The notes: generated from the sequence alone by a model not told the origin. A DNA stretch of 64,000 bases from Rhizopus sp. PT2906 (GCA_025529335.1 JAMYHX010000108.1:1-64000); one strand, 5' to 3'. Counted from the stretch's first letter, positions 1-11,626 are shown. Numbers and translations: made by a program.

Positions 1-109
1 GCATTGCCTCTATCCCTTTCTCGCTCTCAGGAAGTATTTGAGCTAAATATTGTGTATGAGAGCTCAGTGCTTCAAGACAAAACTGCTCCTCATCAACAAT
101 ATAATCCAT
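1..109 (-). CDS. Partial CDS (N-terminal 36 codons), unrecognised
   Basis: The minus strand is open from an ATG at 107-109 to the window edge, starting MDYIVDEEQF and continuing through LSSHTQYLAQILPESE. Only the N-terminus is visible, so no family can be named. The composition is acidic with a leucine-rich helical look, and the next several hundred bases upstream are non-coding, as expected for a promoter. It could also be a chance frame, because 36 codons is little evidence. Confidence 0.4.
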   Translation of the reverse strand, partial: MDYIVDEEQFCLEALSSHTQYLAQILPESEKGIEAM

Positions 110-541
110 TGTGACGTATTTATCCACGTCTAATACTAATCTTTACGTGTGATATTACACTTGACTTAATTGCATGTATATTAATTAGTACTCTGGCCAC
201 TTTTAAAACAATTTACTTTCTTTTGTTATGAGTTCTTCCTCTTTCACTTCTAATAAAAGGATAAAACAGAGACTCATCACTTATTCGATTTTATTCTTAC
301 ACATTTACACGAGTACTAGCAACAACCATAACTACAACCAATACCTCACATTGGTTCAGGCCTGCCATACTCGTCAACGACAAAACCTTTCCCATTTTCA
401 TACAAGAACTGAATGTTCATTGTCACGTGCTTCCTAAAAAGAAATAAAAGGAAGACGAGCATTTGGTGTGCTCTTATATATCCAAAGTGGTCAAGGCTCG
501 TACTACAAAACACTCTTGGCAGCAGAACATCCAATTTGCCA

Positions 542-644
542 GCGAAGACAAATCTACATTTCTTACAACACGAATTTCTGTTCTTGCCAGTAAGTGTATT
601 TATTTTTCACCAAAGGCGAGTTTACTTTCTGGAAAGAGTGTATA
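542..644 (+). repeat. Dispersed repeat, copy 1
   Basis: This segment aligns with 2691-2789. The last 30 bases of each (615-644 and 2760-2789) differ at only two positions, and the preceding 70 bases align with small gaps. It reads as one of two diverged copies of an interspersed element in direct orientation about 2.1 kb apart. No coding capacity is evident. Confidence 0.6.
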
Positions 645-2690
645 TTTCGCCGTCTTTCCTTTTCCGATGAATCTTTTACATTCTTATTTGTCTCTTACAT
701 GAACATCCATCGGATTGAAGGTACGGTCCGTTCACTCGTACTAACTTAATTTGATATTCAAAGTTTGTGATTTCTCTGAGTACAATTTACAAAGTTCACG
801 AGCCACTTTGTCTGACTGTGGAGTTCATATGATAGGTTACATCTTGACAAGCTTACTAAAGAGATCCGATGACACTTACACATCTGGATTAAGCTATTCA
901 ATGGCGGGCATCCCCTGACTAACGTTTGTGGGGGGGGCTTTTTATGTATCCTAAAGGTTTATATGGCTTTGTTAACCAAAGTTTTCTCAAATAACAATTC
1001 TGAAAAAAAAAAGAGAGGTCCTGTGGTCATAATCTCATAAGAAAATAGATCACTATGCTGCCTACTGACATCGCATACACAGCCCTGTTCCAGTGCATCG
1101 GAACATCGGATGTCAGATGACTGTTACAAAAAATACAAGCTGTCTCGCACCATCTGTTACTCAACCACGAATGCACCTTTTTACTAGAATGATTGACGTC
1201 TGTTTGATATGAATTATTATAATAATAAAGCATGCATTCTACTTTTTGTATCAAATGACAAGCCATAAACTCTTTTTGCTGTCGGCTTATAAGCTTTTAC
1301 TTTGAAGATAAATACAACGCAGTAAAATTATAAATGATAAACGAATAAGTCATTAATACTAGAGCCAGCGGAAACAAGTGTGATGTTTATAGCACCTTAT
1401 AGTCCGCCATAAGTAAGTTTCCCCATCTGTGCTTATAAAAGCACAAAACCAAGTGAATTCCCTCCACTGCACGCTTGTATAGAGGAAATACAACAAATAC
1501 CGCTTAGACTTTTTTGGGCAAAAGTATATCATTTCATCTTACTATTTAATCGCGTGCACGATGACCGATCTTTTACTTTTTCTTTGTGTTTTGTCAAACA
1601 TAAAGTTATGCGCACAGAGAAGATTCATAAACCTCTGTGCACACAGAACCTGTGACTTCATGTTGATTCTATTTACTGTACACGAAACATAGAATTAAGT
1701 CATACATTAACAGTCGTACCATTGGGATAGGTCAACCTTGTCTCTTTTTTTTGGGTCACTAATATCGGAGTGTACATCGTATACAAGTATACCCCAAATC
1801 TAGCTATCATTTTTTTTATAATGGAAAATTATCTCACGGCGATCAAATATCAACAAAGCCCCCTTCAAAGAAAGGGAAAAAGAAGGGAGGGAAAAAAAAT
1901 AATGACATGATTCTATGAAAAACCCTGATACGCTTCTTTTTTCCTCTTCCTAGTTTTGTGATCGTTACATGATGTACCACACTCTGGAAGCAAAAACTCG
2001 GAAGTGAATATAGACAAGGATTGAATGTATTTGTCAGCCATGGACAGACTGTATTTTTATAAAATGTTGTCGTAAAATATAAAGCTTATTTGTGTAAAAA
2101 GACGACAAAGAAAAATATGTGAATAAAACGACATCATGTCAAAAGAGAGAGAAAAAGTATGCTAGTATTAGAACTATATCCTAATATTAGTTTTACTTAC
2201 CACCAAGGTGTATTCTGGGGAGGGTAGCGATAACTACCCAGGATAGTTTAAACAAAAAAAAAAGGAACGGAGGACAGAGAGAACCCAGAGCACAAAAAGA
2301 GGCAATTGGGAGAACGTTCCAGATATACACGCCAGAGAGCAAAGATGGCGGGACAAGCGAGTTAGCGCAAGGGCCATGAGGACAGGCTAGTTTTGATTGG
2401 TGAATCTTTGAACACTCAGAGGGATACTTGATAACTACTGTAAAGAGGCAAAAAAGGACTCAATGTATATGGGTTTTTATACTTTTTTCTTTTACAAACA
2501 AGCTTCAGAATCGGATACCTGGAACAAAGAAATCAGATCAAATAGGAGCGATCTGCTTCGTGACCATTCAAGAATATGCATTGCCAAATATGACTACGTG
2601 TTCTTCTGATTTCATGGAGGGCTATTTCCAATATTAAGTTAATTTCAACTCCAAGACAGCCCATCTGTTAGTATTACGAAAATATTCTTG

Positions 2691-2789
2691 GCGACGACGA
2701 ATTTATATTTCATACATGAATTTTGTCCTCACCATTGGGTGCATTTATTTTCGATTACAGGCGAATTTACTTTCCGGAAAGAGTGTATA
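2691..2789 (+). repeat. Dispersed repeat, copy 2
   Basis: Direct-orientation partner of 542-644. The strongest block is 2760-2789, with 28 of 30 bases identical. It ends about 95 bases before the ATG of the GFA-family gene, so it may overlap that gene's promoter. Confidence 0.6.
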
Positions 2790-2883
2790 ACAAGGGTATT
2801 AAAGTTGTTCGGCATAATTGATGACCGATAGTATAAATAGAGTGAACGTATGAAAACAAAATTAATGCAGCTTTCTTTTTAGT

Positions 2884-3636
2884 ATGGAATTGAAAGGATC
2901 TTGTCACTGTGAAAAAGTTCACTTCAAATTCATCTCTCATACACCGGCACCCGTAAATAGAATAAAAGAAAGAGTAAATAGACTATTAACCATGCACTTT
3001 AGTTTATGCGATGCTATTGGTAAAAAAAAAAAGATGAGGATATACTTGGAAGACACTAACGGAGAATGAAAAGCTCTATCTGCCGTAAGTGCCAAGGTGG
3101 CGGAGGTTACAGCATTAACATTATGGGAGAAGTAAGTGGTATTATGGATTATATAAAAAAAGAGAGGGGATTAATGATGACTTTATAGTACAAGACATTG
3201 GAAGTAATTAAGGGCAAGGAATACTTAAAGTAAGCAGTTTCATATTGATAATACACGTATGAGGGCTCACCTTTTATAAACATCCGCCAGAGGATATCAA
3301 GCCTTGAGAGATAAAGAAAAGGGAGAATTGGGGTAAGAGAAAAGATGATACAATCATATGTGTCATATCTGATAAGAAAATAGCGGAAATATTCGTTATT
3401 TTTGTTCTGAATGTGGTTCTCATCTCTATGCTTATGATAAGAAATACAAGGAATGGTTTTATCCTTTTGCAAGTGCTATTGACACTGATCTTCCAGAATT
3501 AAAACCAGAAGAGTGTTATCACATCCTATTGAACTCCAAGGCCAATTGGGTTCATACTCCTTCCCACAACACATTTGATGAGTATCCTGATTGCTCATTA
3601 GAGGCATGGCACAAATCAAATGGCAAATATATTTAG
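2884..3636 (+). CDS. GFA/CENP-V family zinc protein, 159 aa, six exons
   Basis: Exons 2884-2952, 3003-3019, 3074-3131, 3189-3229, 3291-3332 and 3384-3636 join in frame with GT-AG introns of 50-61 bases. The product carries the Cys pattern of the glutathione-dependent formaldehyde-activating (GFA) fold: C7-x-C9, then C27-x-C29-x2-C32 and C83-x2-C86 (FCSECGSHLY). It ends with the conserved stretch containing FASAIDTDLPE and a WxxxxP-like segment. These Cys residues bind two zinc ions in characterised members. GFA proteins in fungi are cytosolic and mostly of unknown substrate; the formaldehyde/glutathione activity should not be assumed. Exon 2 is only 17 bases and encodes the segment around C27 and half of the C29 codon. 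Length fits the family (about 130-170 aa). Family call is secure, biochemical role is not. Confidence 0.85.
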
Positions 3637-3740
3637 AAAAAGGTTTTAATAAAAAGCTTAACTTTGTTCACAAACAAATACTTTACCCTTTATAGTCTTG
3701 CCGTAAAATGTATCTGGAAAAGGAACACATGTTGAACACA

Positions 3741-3770
3741 CGCGAGCGCGACCGAGCGCGACCGAGCGCG
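3741..3770. repeat. Three tandem copies of a CpG-rich 10-mer
   Basis: Three adjacent 10-base units built on CGAGCGCG, the second and third being identical (ACCGAGCGCG). It is a striking GC-only island in AT-rich DNA, about 105 bases past the GFA stop codon. Function unknown. Confidence 0.7.
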
Positions 3771-4081
3771 CTTTTTATTTCGTTTTTGGTTGATTTAAAG
3801 ATTAACCATCGATAAAACTGTAACAAGCCCTTGAGAATAACACACAGCTTGCAAAAAATAAGTCTCTTTTGATCATCTAGAAACCAAACATACCACACAG
3901 ACATACACACACACACACACAGAAAGAGAGAGAAATAAACATCGGAGTTTATTATCAAGACTACACATCAATGGGGATCATGCATATTTTGAAACTTTTT
4001 TTGTCAAGGAAGAAAGGAAAGGGTTCCGCGTTTGACTTGTAAATTTTTAAGATGAACAGGTCCCGTGTAACTGTTTTGTTA

Positions 4082-4092
4082 TTTTGGCGGGA
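4082..4092 (+). promoter_or_regulatory. E2F/DP-type site upstream of the DP gene
   Basis: TTTTGGCGGGA matches the E2F consensus core TTTSGCGS and lies about 385 bases before the DP start codon. The match is seen in the sequence; autoregulation of the DP gene by E2F/DP is inference. Confidence 0.4.
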
Positions 4093-4476
4093 TTATCTAA
4101 TGGTAAAAGAAACATAAACAAAGATATTTACACGTGAAATGTCTGTGTCCGATAAAAGCTTCATGGTCATAAAAAGAGATATAAGCTATAGAGAAGGGTG
4201 TTACCTTATTTCGGAGTTCACATGCAGGATAGTTGGCAACGGATATTCCGAGAATAGATAATAAAGTTTGACAGAAAGGGAGAAATAAGTACAAATTCAT
4301 GTTTTAAACTTGTATTCATGTTTATTATTGTTATTTATAAATAAGCATTTATTTACTTCCTTCTTTCTCTTTTTTCCTTATCTTTTTCCTCTTTTCTTCA
4401 ACAATCCTTTTTTATAGCTTTTTTGTCTACAGAAACTATATAATTTTTTTTTCTTTTTGACTACTTTCCTTATATT

Positions 4477-5581
4477 ATGTCTACAATGTATTCAAGTCAT
4501 AACAACTCTATGCTCTTCTCATTACCATCACCACCCATCTCCAATCATCGATCCACAACAACAACAACAATGATGATGATTGATCGTCTTACGAGACATG
4601 ATGATAATGTAGAATTGAAACCATTTCTTTTGACTAAATCAAAACATGATGAATACTATCTACCACCCATCCAGCATGTCTACACTCCTTCTTCCAGTCC
4701 CTTTGATCATTCATCGGAATCAGCAAGTGAAGAAGATGAAGATTATACGACACCTTATCGCAAGAACTCAATTGCTTCTCTCTTGAATTCACCTACTCCA
4801 CAACCTGTACAGTTAAAGAGAGGAAGACCGCGTCAGGAAAAAACTACACCTGTGGTGATGAAACGTCGTCGCAAAGAACAGCAAGACTGTTTACTGTCCA
4901 ACGAACTCTTACCTCGCGCTACAAAAGGTTTACGCCATTTCAGCAAGCAGGTCTGTGATAAAGTAGCCGAAAAAGGCATCACTACGTATAATGAAGTAGC
5001 AGATGAGCTCGCCATGGATATTCAAAAGTCAATTGGCAGTGTAAGCTAATTCTTGCTTTTAATGATTGTATCTAATTATTTTTTAGAAGCATTCTTACGA
5101 TCAAAAGAATATAAGGCGCAGAGTGTACGATGCGTTGAACGTACTGATGGCCATGAACATCATCACCAAGGACAAAAAAGTCATCAAATGGCTTGGTATT
5201 CCTGAATGCTACAATAGCAACAAGGCACCATCAAGAAACGAAGAGCAAAAAGAATTATTAAAGGAAATTGAAAAAGAAGAACTACGACAGAGCGAATTAC
5301 TCCACTCTTTGCATCTGCTGCGCGGCATCGTGAACGACAAAATAGCAAAACATGATCATATCAGTAATGTCATCTTGAGGAATCAGCAGTCACCTGAAAA
5401 AGATGAAAGCAGAAAGATTGCTTTACCCTTTTTCATTGTTCGATGTCCGTCCATGAATGCTCAAGATATTCAACTATCTTCAGATCAGCATTCAGCTGTC
5501 ATTTCTTTTATGAACGATAATAACGACGATCAGCATGTTATCATTGAAGACACAGAGGTGCTCAGACATTTGAACATCTAA
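4477..5581 (+). CDS. DP subunit of the E2F/DP cell-cycle transcription factor, 352 aa
   Basis: Two exons, 4477-5040 and 5087-5581, with a 46-base phase-0 intron. Residues from about 148 carry the DP winged-helix domain: KGLRHFSKQVC, then TTYNEVADEL, and after the splice the recognition helix NIRRRVYDALNVLMAMNII, which is nearly identical to animal and plant DP. A heptad-like helix rich in Glu/Leu (about residues 230-265) follows and fits the dimerisation coiled coil; the marked-box-like end is shorter than in animals. The N-terminal 140 residues are Ser/Thr-rich and low complexity. DP partners with E2F to bind TTTSGCGC-type promoters at G1/S. An E2F-like site lies in its own upstream region. 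Budding yeasts lack E2F/DP, so its presence fits an early-diverging fungus. Confidence 0.93.
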
Positions 5582-6009
5582 TTTGCGCGCGTGCATACAA
5601 ACAATACTTTTTTCCTTTTATTCATATGCCCTTTCATTCTTTTTACATAGCCCTCTTCCCTTTCTTTTTTTTTATATCAACTACCATGCCTATGTTATTC
5701 TTCCTCTCTCTGACAACGTTCTCTTTAATTTATATATATATATATATACACACACACACAACACAATTATATATAGTTCTTTTTACATTGATTTTCTATG
5801 TGAATTATCCTTTTTTTTTCATTTAATAAAAATTGCAATTTTTAAGGTTGATTGATTTGGCCTACACTAAATAGATGTAAACATAAATATATGTATATAT
5901 AACATAGGCATGTGTCTATACATATAAATGTACAAACAAAGACGTATTTTTTATTGTAAAAGATGATAAGATACAAGAATAATAGATGTATATAAACAAA
6001 AAAAATTCT
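5582..6009. other. Convergent intergenic region with (TA)n(CA)n tract
   Basis: Lies between the stop codons of two convergent genes (DP and the Zn2Cys6 factor). It holds T-rich stretches and a TA/CA microsatellite at about 5731-5762. No gene is seen. Confidence 0.5.
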
Positions 6010-8506
6010 TCAATCCAGCAGCCATCTGCTTTCTCCATGATGATCATCTATCGTTGGTTGTGCTTGAGGTGGATGAGTATAGTCAGGATGATGTGAGGTA
6101 CTAGATGAAGGTTGTTGCTTTGACATGTTTCCTAGAAGGGTTGAATGAGTGTATTATGAATATTATAGGATCTGTATGTACCTGGAAACCCAGTTACCCA
6201 GACAGCAGCTGCCATAGCATCAACAGAGGACTGTCGACTACTGTGTTGTCTCTTTGGATAATGACTATTTGTACTATTTGGACTTGTTGTACTACTACTA
6301 TTGCTATCCGAAAAGCTGGGCTGTCTCTGATGATGAATGAGAGCAGCTTCCTTTTTGCTTTGTTGAATAAGTGCATCATCCTGCAAGAGAAAAGGTTCAC
6401 CAAAGTTATTGACCAAAGACGACGTCTGATAATGAAGCGTTTGAACTTCGGACTCAAGAAAGAATTTTGACCACGGTCTCTGGGTAGGAGCCGAGGGTGC
6501 AGCCCAGCTGGTCTTGAGGACAGAAGCTTGCTTTGTCGGTTGAGGAAGAGGTAATTTTGTCTGGTAGAGCAGTTCATCCTTTTTGTCTTCATAGAATGGA
6601 GGATTATCTACCATAAAAATGTCGTACATGAGTGCCGCATCCTCTGTATTATCCAAGAATCCAACTTCCCTTGCACGTGAAGTATGGCTCGTGCTTCCGC
6701 CACTGCTGCTACTGCTGCTACTTGCTGTCGTTGTTGTGGCATGATTTTGGTTGTGTGGATGGTTATTCTCAAGGGTATAATCTTCAAATGTTTTGACCTT
6801 TTTAGCAACAGGCATATATTGATCAAACTGTTGGAACTGTTGACGTTTGTCTGGCTCGTAATAATCGACTAAACCCAAATTGTAATTCATGCTTCTTTTT
6901 TGTCCGACCATTGGTACGCTTGCAGGAGAAACGTACTTTGAGAATAAATACTGTTGTTGTTGTTGTATTTGCTGCATATGCTGCTGGTGTTCTTCAGCGC
7001 CCCTATGTAACTTTTCAAGTTGTTCTCGATCAAAGTCTGATATCGGTCGTTTATTCTTAATTGTTTCTTTCGCACAGGGACTAGATACCTCATTATGAGG
7101 CAGGCCCATATCTTGGGCAAGTAGCTTATCCAAGGTTTTTTCAAATACGTTAATGTAAGAAAACTCTTTTAGAAGCTGAATAAACTGTGTAAGGAGCTCA
7201 GGACACCTCTTGTTGGAGACACATGTAAAGATGAAACAAACAGAATGTAAGACTGCAAAAGGAGCATATTTAGTATCTTTCCTTGAGAGTATCTGATGGA
7301 TGAGCTTGAGCATGTCTAGACATATTCCCGAACAGGTGTCTTCTTCGTCGTCGGTTGTACTGTAGAGTTGGATGACCAGCATATGATGATACAAGAGAAC
7401 AGCCTGTTCGAGAATCTCGAGTGTATTACATGGCTGTCTTTTTGGTTTGATGATAGAGTCAAGTGAATCCTAAAAGAGATATTGGCTCTCTAATAACTTT
7501 GTTGGATTTTAATTTTACCTGGATTAATTTCAAGTCAGTTGATCTTCTTTCCAAAATAATTCGTTTCAGAAAGTCAGTATAGGCCTCTGTCATCTCAAAC
7601 GCCCACAATTGGTTGTCATTTAGGCCAGTTAGCTTCATGCTTGCGTCAATTTCACCAAAATAGGGTCTTCTAAGGTGTACAGTGAGCCAAATATACCAAG
7701 CGTCCAAGGTCCTCAGAAGAGCTCCATTCAGATTACCTTTTGATTGAGCCAAATCAAGGCCCAACCGAATGGTCATGAATGCCTGTTCTTCACTAATTGC
7801 CATACACTGGAAATGAGTCAGTAGCACAGCTGCTTCAATCAAGTGCTGGTCCTGTTCTTTTTGTTCTAGCATAGGAAAACATGAATCAATAAAATGTCGA
7901 TGTGCCTCACGGTAGAATAGACGAGCATAGTTTTCGTCCAATGGATACAGCATGATAGCCAGCACACTGTAGACCAATAGAGATGACTGCACATCAATCC
8001 AGGGACCATAAAGTAAATGATGTGTGACAAACTGCTGAACGGCATCCTTCACCCAGGGATCGTGTAGAACGGAATCCAGCTTGTGTTCAAATGCAATTGA
8101 GGTAATATCGATCGAATATGTCGGGATGTGAAAGATGTCGAGAAATAAGAGTGGACAGGATGTCCTGTAATTCTTGGTCCTGTAGTGATCATCTAGGAAC
8201 TGAAGTTTATCTAGCATCACCTGGTGTCTATTGGACTTGCTACGTGGACGAGTGGGTTTGTCACTATAAGTACATGTCGCCTTGTTGGATTCGCATCGCT
8301 GACATGGGTTTTCTATAAAGATGATTTATATATACATATACTGGTTTCGAAAATAAGGGGAACAACAAAAAGTTATAATTGTATACATTACTGCCGTCAC
8401 ATCGCATCTTTTTCGCTCGACACACTTCACATGCTTTACTGACTTTATGTCGCTTAAGAGGAAAATCGCTTGTTGAACAAGAGTGCCATCTGAATGTACC
8501 CGTCAT
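6010..8506 (-). CDS. Zn2Cys6 binuclear-cluster transcription factor, 772 aa
   Basis: Exons on the minus strand: 8392-8506, 7519-8312, 6182-7469 and 6010-6131; introns of 79, 49 and 50 bases, all in phase. The N-terminus has the Gal4-type cluster C26-x2-C29-x6-C36-x5-C42-x2-C45-x6-C52; the first intron falls inside the cluster. A helix-rich region (about residues 85-420) resembles the fungal-specific regulatory domain. The C-terminal third is Gln/Ser/His-rich with a Ser run and an acidic stretch (NTEDAALMYDIF) that could activate transcription. I chose the ATG at 8504-8506 because the upstream codons are a pyrimidine-rich leader. Target genes cannot be inferred; no metabolic cluster is adjacent. 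It is divergently placed from nothing obvious, with 1.2 kb of upstream non-coding DNA. Confidence 0.88.
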
Positions 8507-9733
8507 ATTAATTATGGAAAAGAAGAAGAAGGGAAGAGAGAAAAGGATAAGCAAAAGAAAAAGGGAAAAAAATAGTTTATATCGTATGAAATAAGTAATG
8601 TTTGAATATCCTATTTGTTTATTGTACAAAGTACCCCTTCTGATAAGATCACAATAGTTTGTTTATTTTTCACAAAGAGTAGAAGGGTAAAAAGAAAGAA
8701 AGATAAAAAGGAGCGAGACGCTTTGACCCTCTTGTCTTGCTTGTTTCATTGTATATATATGTGTGTGTATGTTTTTGTCAAAGTTGGTTTTTTTTTTTTG
8801 TTTGTTTGATGTTGTATCCATGTCTATTTTTTTTTTTTTTCCCTTCGGCTCATTCGGAAACATTGTCTCTGGGTAGGACAAATTGACTTGCAACAGAAAA
8901 ATAAAAACTTCGTTATTATAAACTAACTATTTACATAACCATCCTATTATTCATGCATTTTATGTAAATTCTTTAACACCTGTATATTGTCGTGGCAACA
9001 CATTATAAAAAATAAAAATAAAAAATGAAGATCACTTGGACTCTTAGTTTCCCAACATCCCGAACCGACCGTTGTATCATAGGTGTGTCACATGTAATGA
9101 AAAGAATGATGTTTGAATTACACTAAAATTCGCGCGCCTCATTATGAAGTTGCAGGATCACAAAAATAGAGACCATAGTTTGCATAAATATATACTTTTC
9201 AAACAGGGTTTGTCGATATTCTTTATGCTTGATAACAGACCGGATGTAATATATAGATGTATACAGAGAAATGTGTGTCCCATCAAATTTGCCTAAAGAA
9301 TGATATCCTTTTTTGTTGATTTGTTTTCATTAAAGAGCGCTCCTCCCTTTGTCTTTTATTCCCCAGATACCACTGAAAAAAACAGCCAGGCAAAAACTAA
9401 CCAAGACTAATGCAAAGAGATATAAAAACAGAAGTTTGTAAATGAAAACTTTCACATTATTATTTTTGCGTCATGAACAAAGACGCCTTGATATTCCAGG
9501 CCCCCTTTTATGAGTTTACCTTACTGAAGCGAGATAACATCCATTAATAATATTGAACAATGCGCACTTATGGATCTCTTTTTCAACAGCTACTACTCCA
9601 CTGTCAAGGCTCAGTGTAACAAGTAAACAGACATTTTAAAACTATCAGAATAATATGAAAAACATTGATGTATGCTTGACAATAGTTTATTGTTTAAATC
9701 ATCTCTACACTCTTTAGCAAGTGATGATGTATG
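8507..9733. other. Intergenic, promoter of the Zn2Cys6 gene
   Basis: No gene is seen. It contains poly-T runs, a CpG-containing motif (TTCGCGCGCC near 9130) and AT-rich DNA. The far half is the 3' flank of the DUF4203-like gene. Confidence 0.4.
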
Positions 9734-10698
9734 TTACACTTTCAAGGTATCATTAGAGTTCTTAACCACATGTAATCCAAACCGTTTTCCCCTATTAAAG
9801 TACGTTTGCCAGACAGATGCTATGATCCATAGTCCCAGCACACCACAGAGCATGCCGTATACTCTTAGATCAATATGGTACGTTGTCTTGTAGTATGGCC
9901 TAAATGTCAAAATATCCTCTATACCCTTGGAAAACCCTGTTTGGACGAATAAGTCGAGCCCGAGAACGAATAGATAGGCACCAATAAATGACATGGACAC
10001 GATAACTGCAATAAACTCAATCACAACAACGGATAGCGTAAATACAAGGGCGATCGACAAACTTACTAAGTGCCTTGTGAGGGTATACCTGATAATAAAG
10101 TCATCTCTCCAACACCACACAAATAATGAGAACATGTAACCGGCGACGTCTATTAAAAAAGCAAGTGTTAATTTATGTATTTTTTGTTTATCCCCCCCCC
10201 TCTTTCTCTTTGTCTTACAGCATAACAAGTAAAGACTAAGTTTCCAAAAGTATGATGTGGCTAAGCCAAAGAACAATCCAGCCCCTACACATGCACAAAG
10301 ATAAACAGTAGATGTCATTGGATAACCGTGAACTGGCTCTGCTGCTCGTAAACTAACCCAAGTAACACCCGCTGGAAGGAAATCGTTAAATGACCTGACT
10401 CTTTTTTTTTTCTTTATCCTCTTACCTCCTAGAACAAACCCAACCATTCCCATTGTCACTGTGAAAAGAGGAAATCCTGCAGCCATAAAATAAACACCAA
10501 CCACCATGAGTAAGACTGCTGTTGTGATGACTTGAATAGGAAATTTGAGCGCAGTATGAGTGTCTATAGAAAAGGCGGATGAATATCCAAAATTGCTGTC
10601 TATGTTGAGTTACCTGAAGTTGCATTATGGCATGAAACTGCATGTGTAAATGACAGAAGATACAAACAGCATAAAAATAATAGCTTTTGATATCTCAT
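9734..10698 (-). CDS. Multi-pass membrane protein, DUF4203/TMEM198-like, 263 aa
   Basis: Minus-strand exons 10614-10698, 10426-10563, 10219-10371 and 9734-10149 join in phase; introns are 50, 54 and 69 bases. The 54- and 69-base introns are multiples of three and are open in frame, so unspliced messages would still read through. The protein starts with a signal peptide (about residues 1-20). Then come roughly seven hydrophobic segments, with the family-like TWVSLRAAEP and ACVGAGLFFGL stretches, typical of the TM7S3/TM198-like DUF4203 domain. It ends in a short cytosolic basic tail. Function in fungi is unknown. The family call rests on topology and these two motifs. Confidence 0.65.
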
Positions 10699-11072
10699 CA
10701 TAAAGAGGGGAAATAGCTACTTTTTACATCTTGTATTTATATACGAGAGCATGTCAAACATACTACTATTTTTGAATAAATAATGAAAAAAATATAGGGC
10801 TCATTGTTCTTCTAACGTAACATGTTTATACTGAGCAAGTTTTAGTAGTTTCCCATCCTCAGGAAAATAAGCGTAAAAAAATCAAATGCACACTGACATT
10901 CAACAATCAAATCTATCCTTGACCAAAGTGTTATACATCCACACACACACAAACTCGCGACTTTTACCGGATCCCCTTGACTTGAAGGGTGATATGACGT
11001 GGATGCACGAATGAGGCATAAAAATAGGATTGTCCCAAAAGTGCGGCATTTGATTTTTCCTACAAACAGTGC
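10699..11072. other. Short intergenic region
   Basis: Divergent promoter region between the DUF4203-like gene (minus) and the small gene at 11073 (plus). AT-rich, with a short CA tract near 10940; no gene seen. Confidence 0.4.
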
Positions 11073-11626
11073 ATGAGTACCTTCGTTTCCTTTTGTTTTT
11101 CTAAACACGAACTCAAAGGTAAGTCATAACATATTATTATTCTCATCTTCTGCTTTCAATCTTTTTATTTGCTTACTGATACTGGATTAACGTCTCTCCT
11201 TTAGGAATTACATTATCTCCTTCTTCACCTAAACAACTAAAAGATAAGAATGAAAGCACTTGTAGCACGCTCTATTATGATCCACACAAAAATAATCAAC
11301 CGACCTGCAAAACAGCAGTGTAAGGAGCTACCAGCGAGACACGTATAGTTGCCCTTTTATCAATGGTGCAACTTCGTCTTGCGACCATCCCATAATTTGG
11401 GCATATGCTTAAGACGAAATTTAGTGTATGGATTTCACTAACTTTTTAATCCTAATTTCTTTCTTTTCCTTTCAGGGAAGGAAGAGAAAGAGTTAGAGAT
11501 ACTTTAGCAAATGAGTTCAAGCTGGCTATTTTTGAAGCTATTCAGAGATCACTCATTCAACCATTCCTTTTAATAGCTAATGTTTTATTTTACAGTTATC
11601 GATATCAAATAAAGCACTTTACATAA
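11073..11626 (+). CDS. Small uncharacterised protein, 103 aa, three exons
   Basis: Exons 11073-11118, 11205-11319 and 11476-11626 join in frame. The 86- and 156-base introns begin GTAAG and end in pyrimidine-rich AG sites; the first has a good branch-point-like CTTACTGAT. The predicted protein has a Cys/Lys-rich N-terminal half and a C-terminal half with an amphipathic helix (EGRERVRDTLANEFKLA) followed by a hydrophobic segment (about 80-95) and a basic end. I do not recognise it. Support is the three-exon open frame and good splice sites; a missing family match keeps confidence moderate. Confidence 0.45.

Larger units (their letters stand above)
110..2883. other. Gene-poor region with repeat copies
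   Basis: No convincing gene is seen. The frames here are short, lack spliceable partners and match no family I know. The stretch has two related repeat copies (542-644 and 2691-2789), many homopolymer runs and one GC-rich patch near 930. A short minus frame around 1027-1266 with a Cys/His-rich tail loosely recalls LINE ORF2 C-termini, but this is too weak to call. Confidence 0.4.
3637..4476. other. Intergenic region and DP promoter
   Basis: Holds the 3' end of the GFA gene, a CpG-rich tandem repeat (3741-3770), a (CA)n/(GA)n tract near 3903-3933, an E2F-like motif (4082-4092) and a pyrimidine-rich leader (about 4355-4470) ahead of the DP start codon. No gene is seen on either strand. Confidence 0.5.

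Noticed and set aside
1027..1266. Minus-strand 79-codon frame with Cys/His residues, possibly a LINE tail
   Set aside because: The resemblance to reverse-transcriptase C-termini is weak and no upstream RT motif is present.
6105..6470. Plus-strand open frame across the Zn2Cys6 gene
   Set aside because: It is the shadow of the minus-strand coding exon; low-complexity and no promoter.
8507..8629. N-terminal extension of the Zn2Cys6 protein with a hydrophobic run
   Set aside because: The extension is translated from a pyrimidine-rich 5' leader; the ATG at 8504-8506 fits the usual short start before the zinc cluster.
9120..9140. TTCGCGCGCC as an E2F site
   Set aside because: It lies 600 bases from any start codon in 3'-flanking DNA and the match to the consensus is partial.
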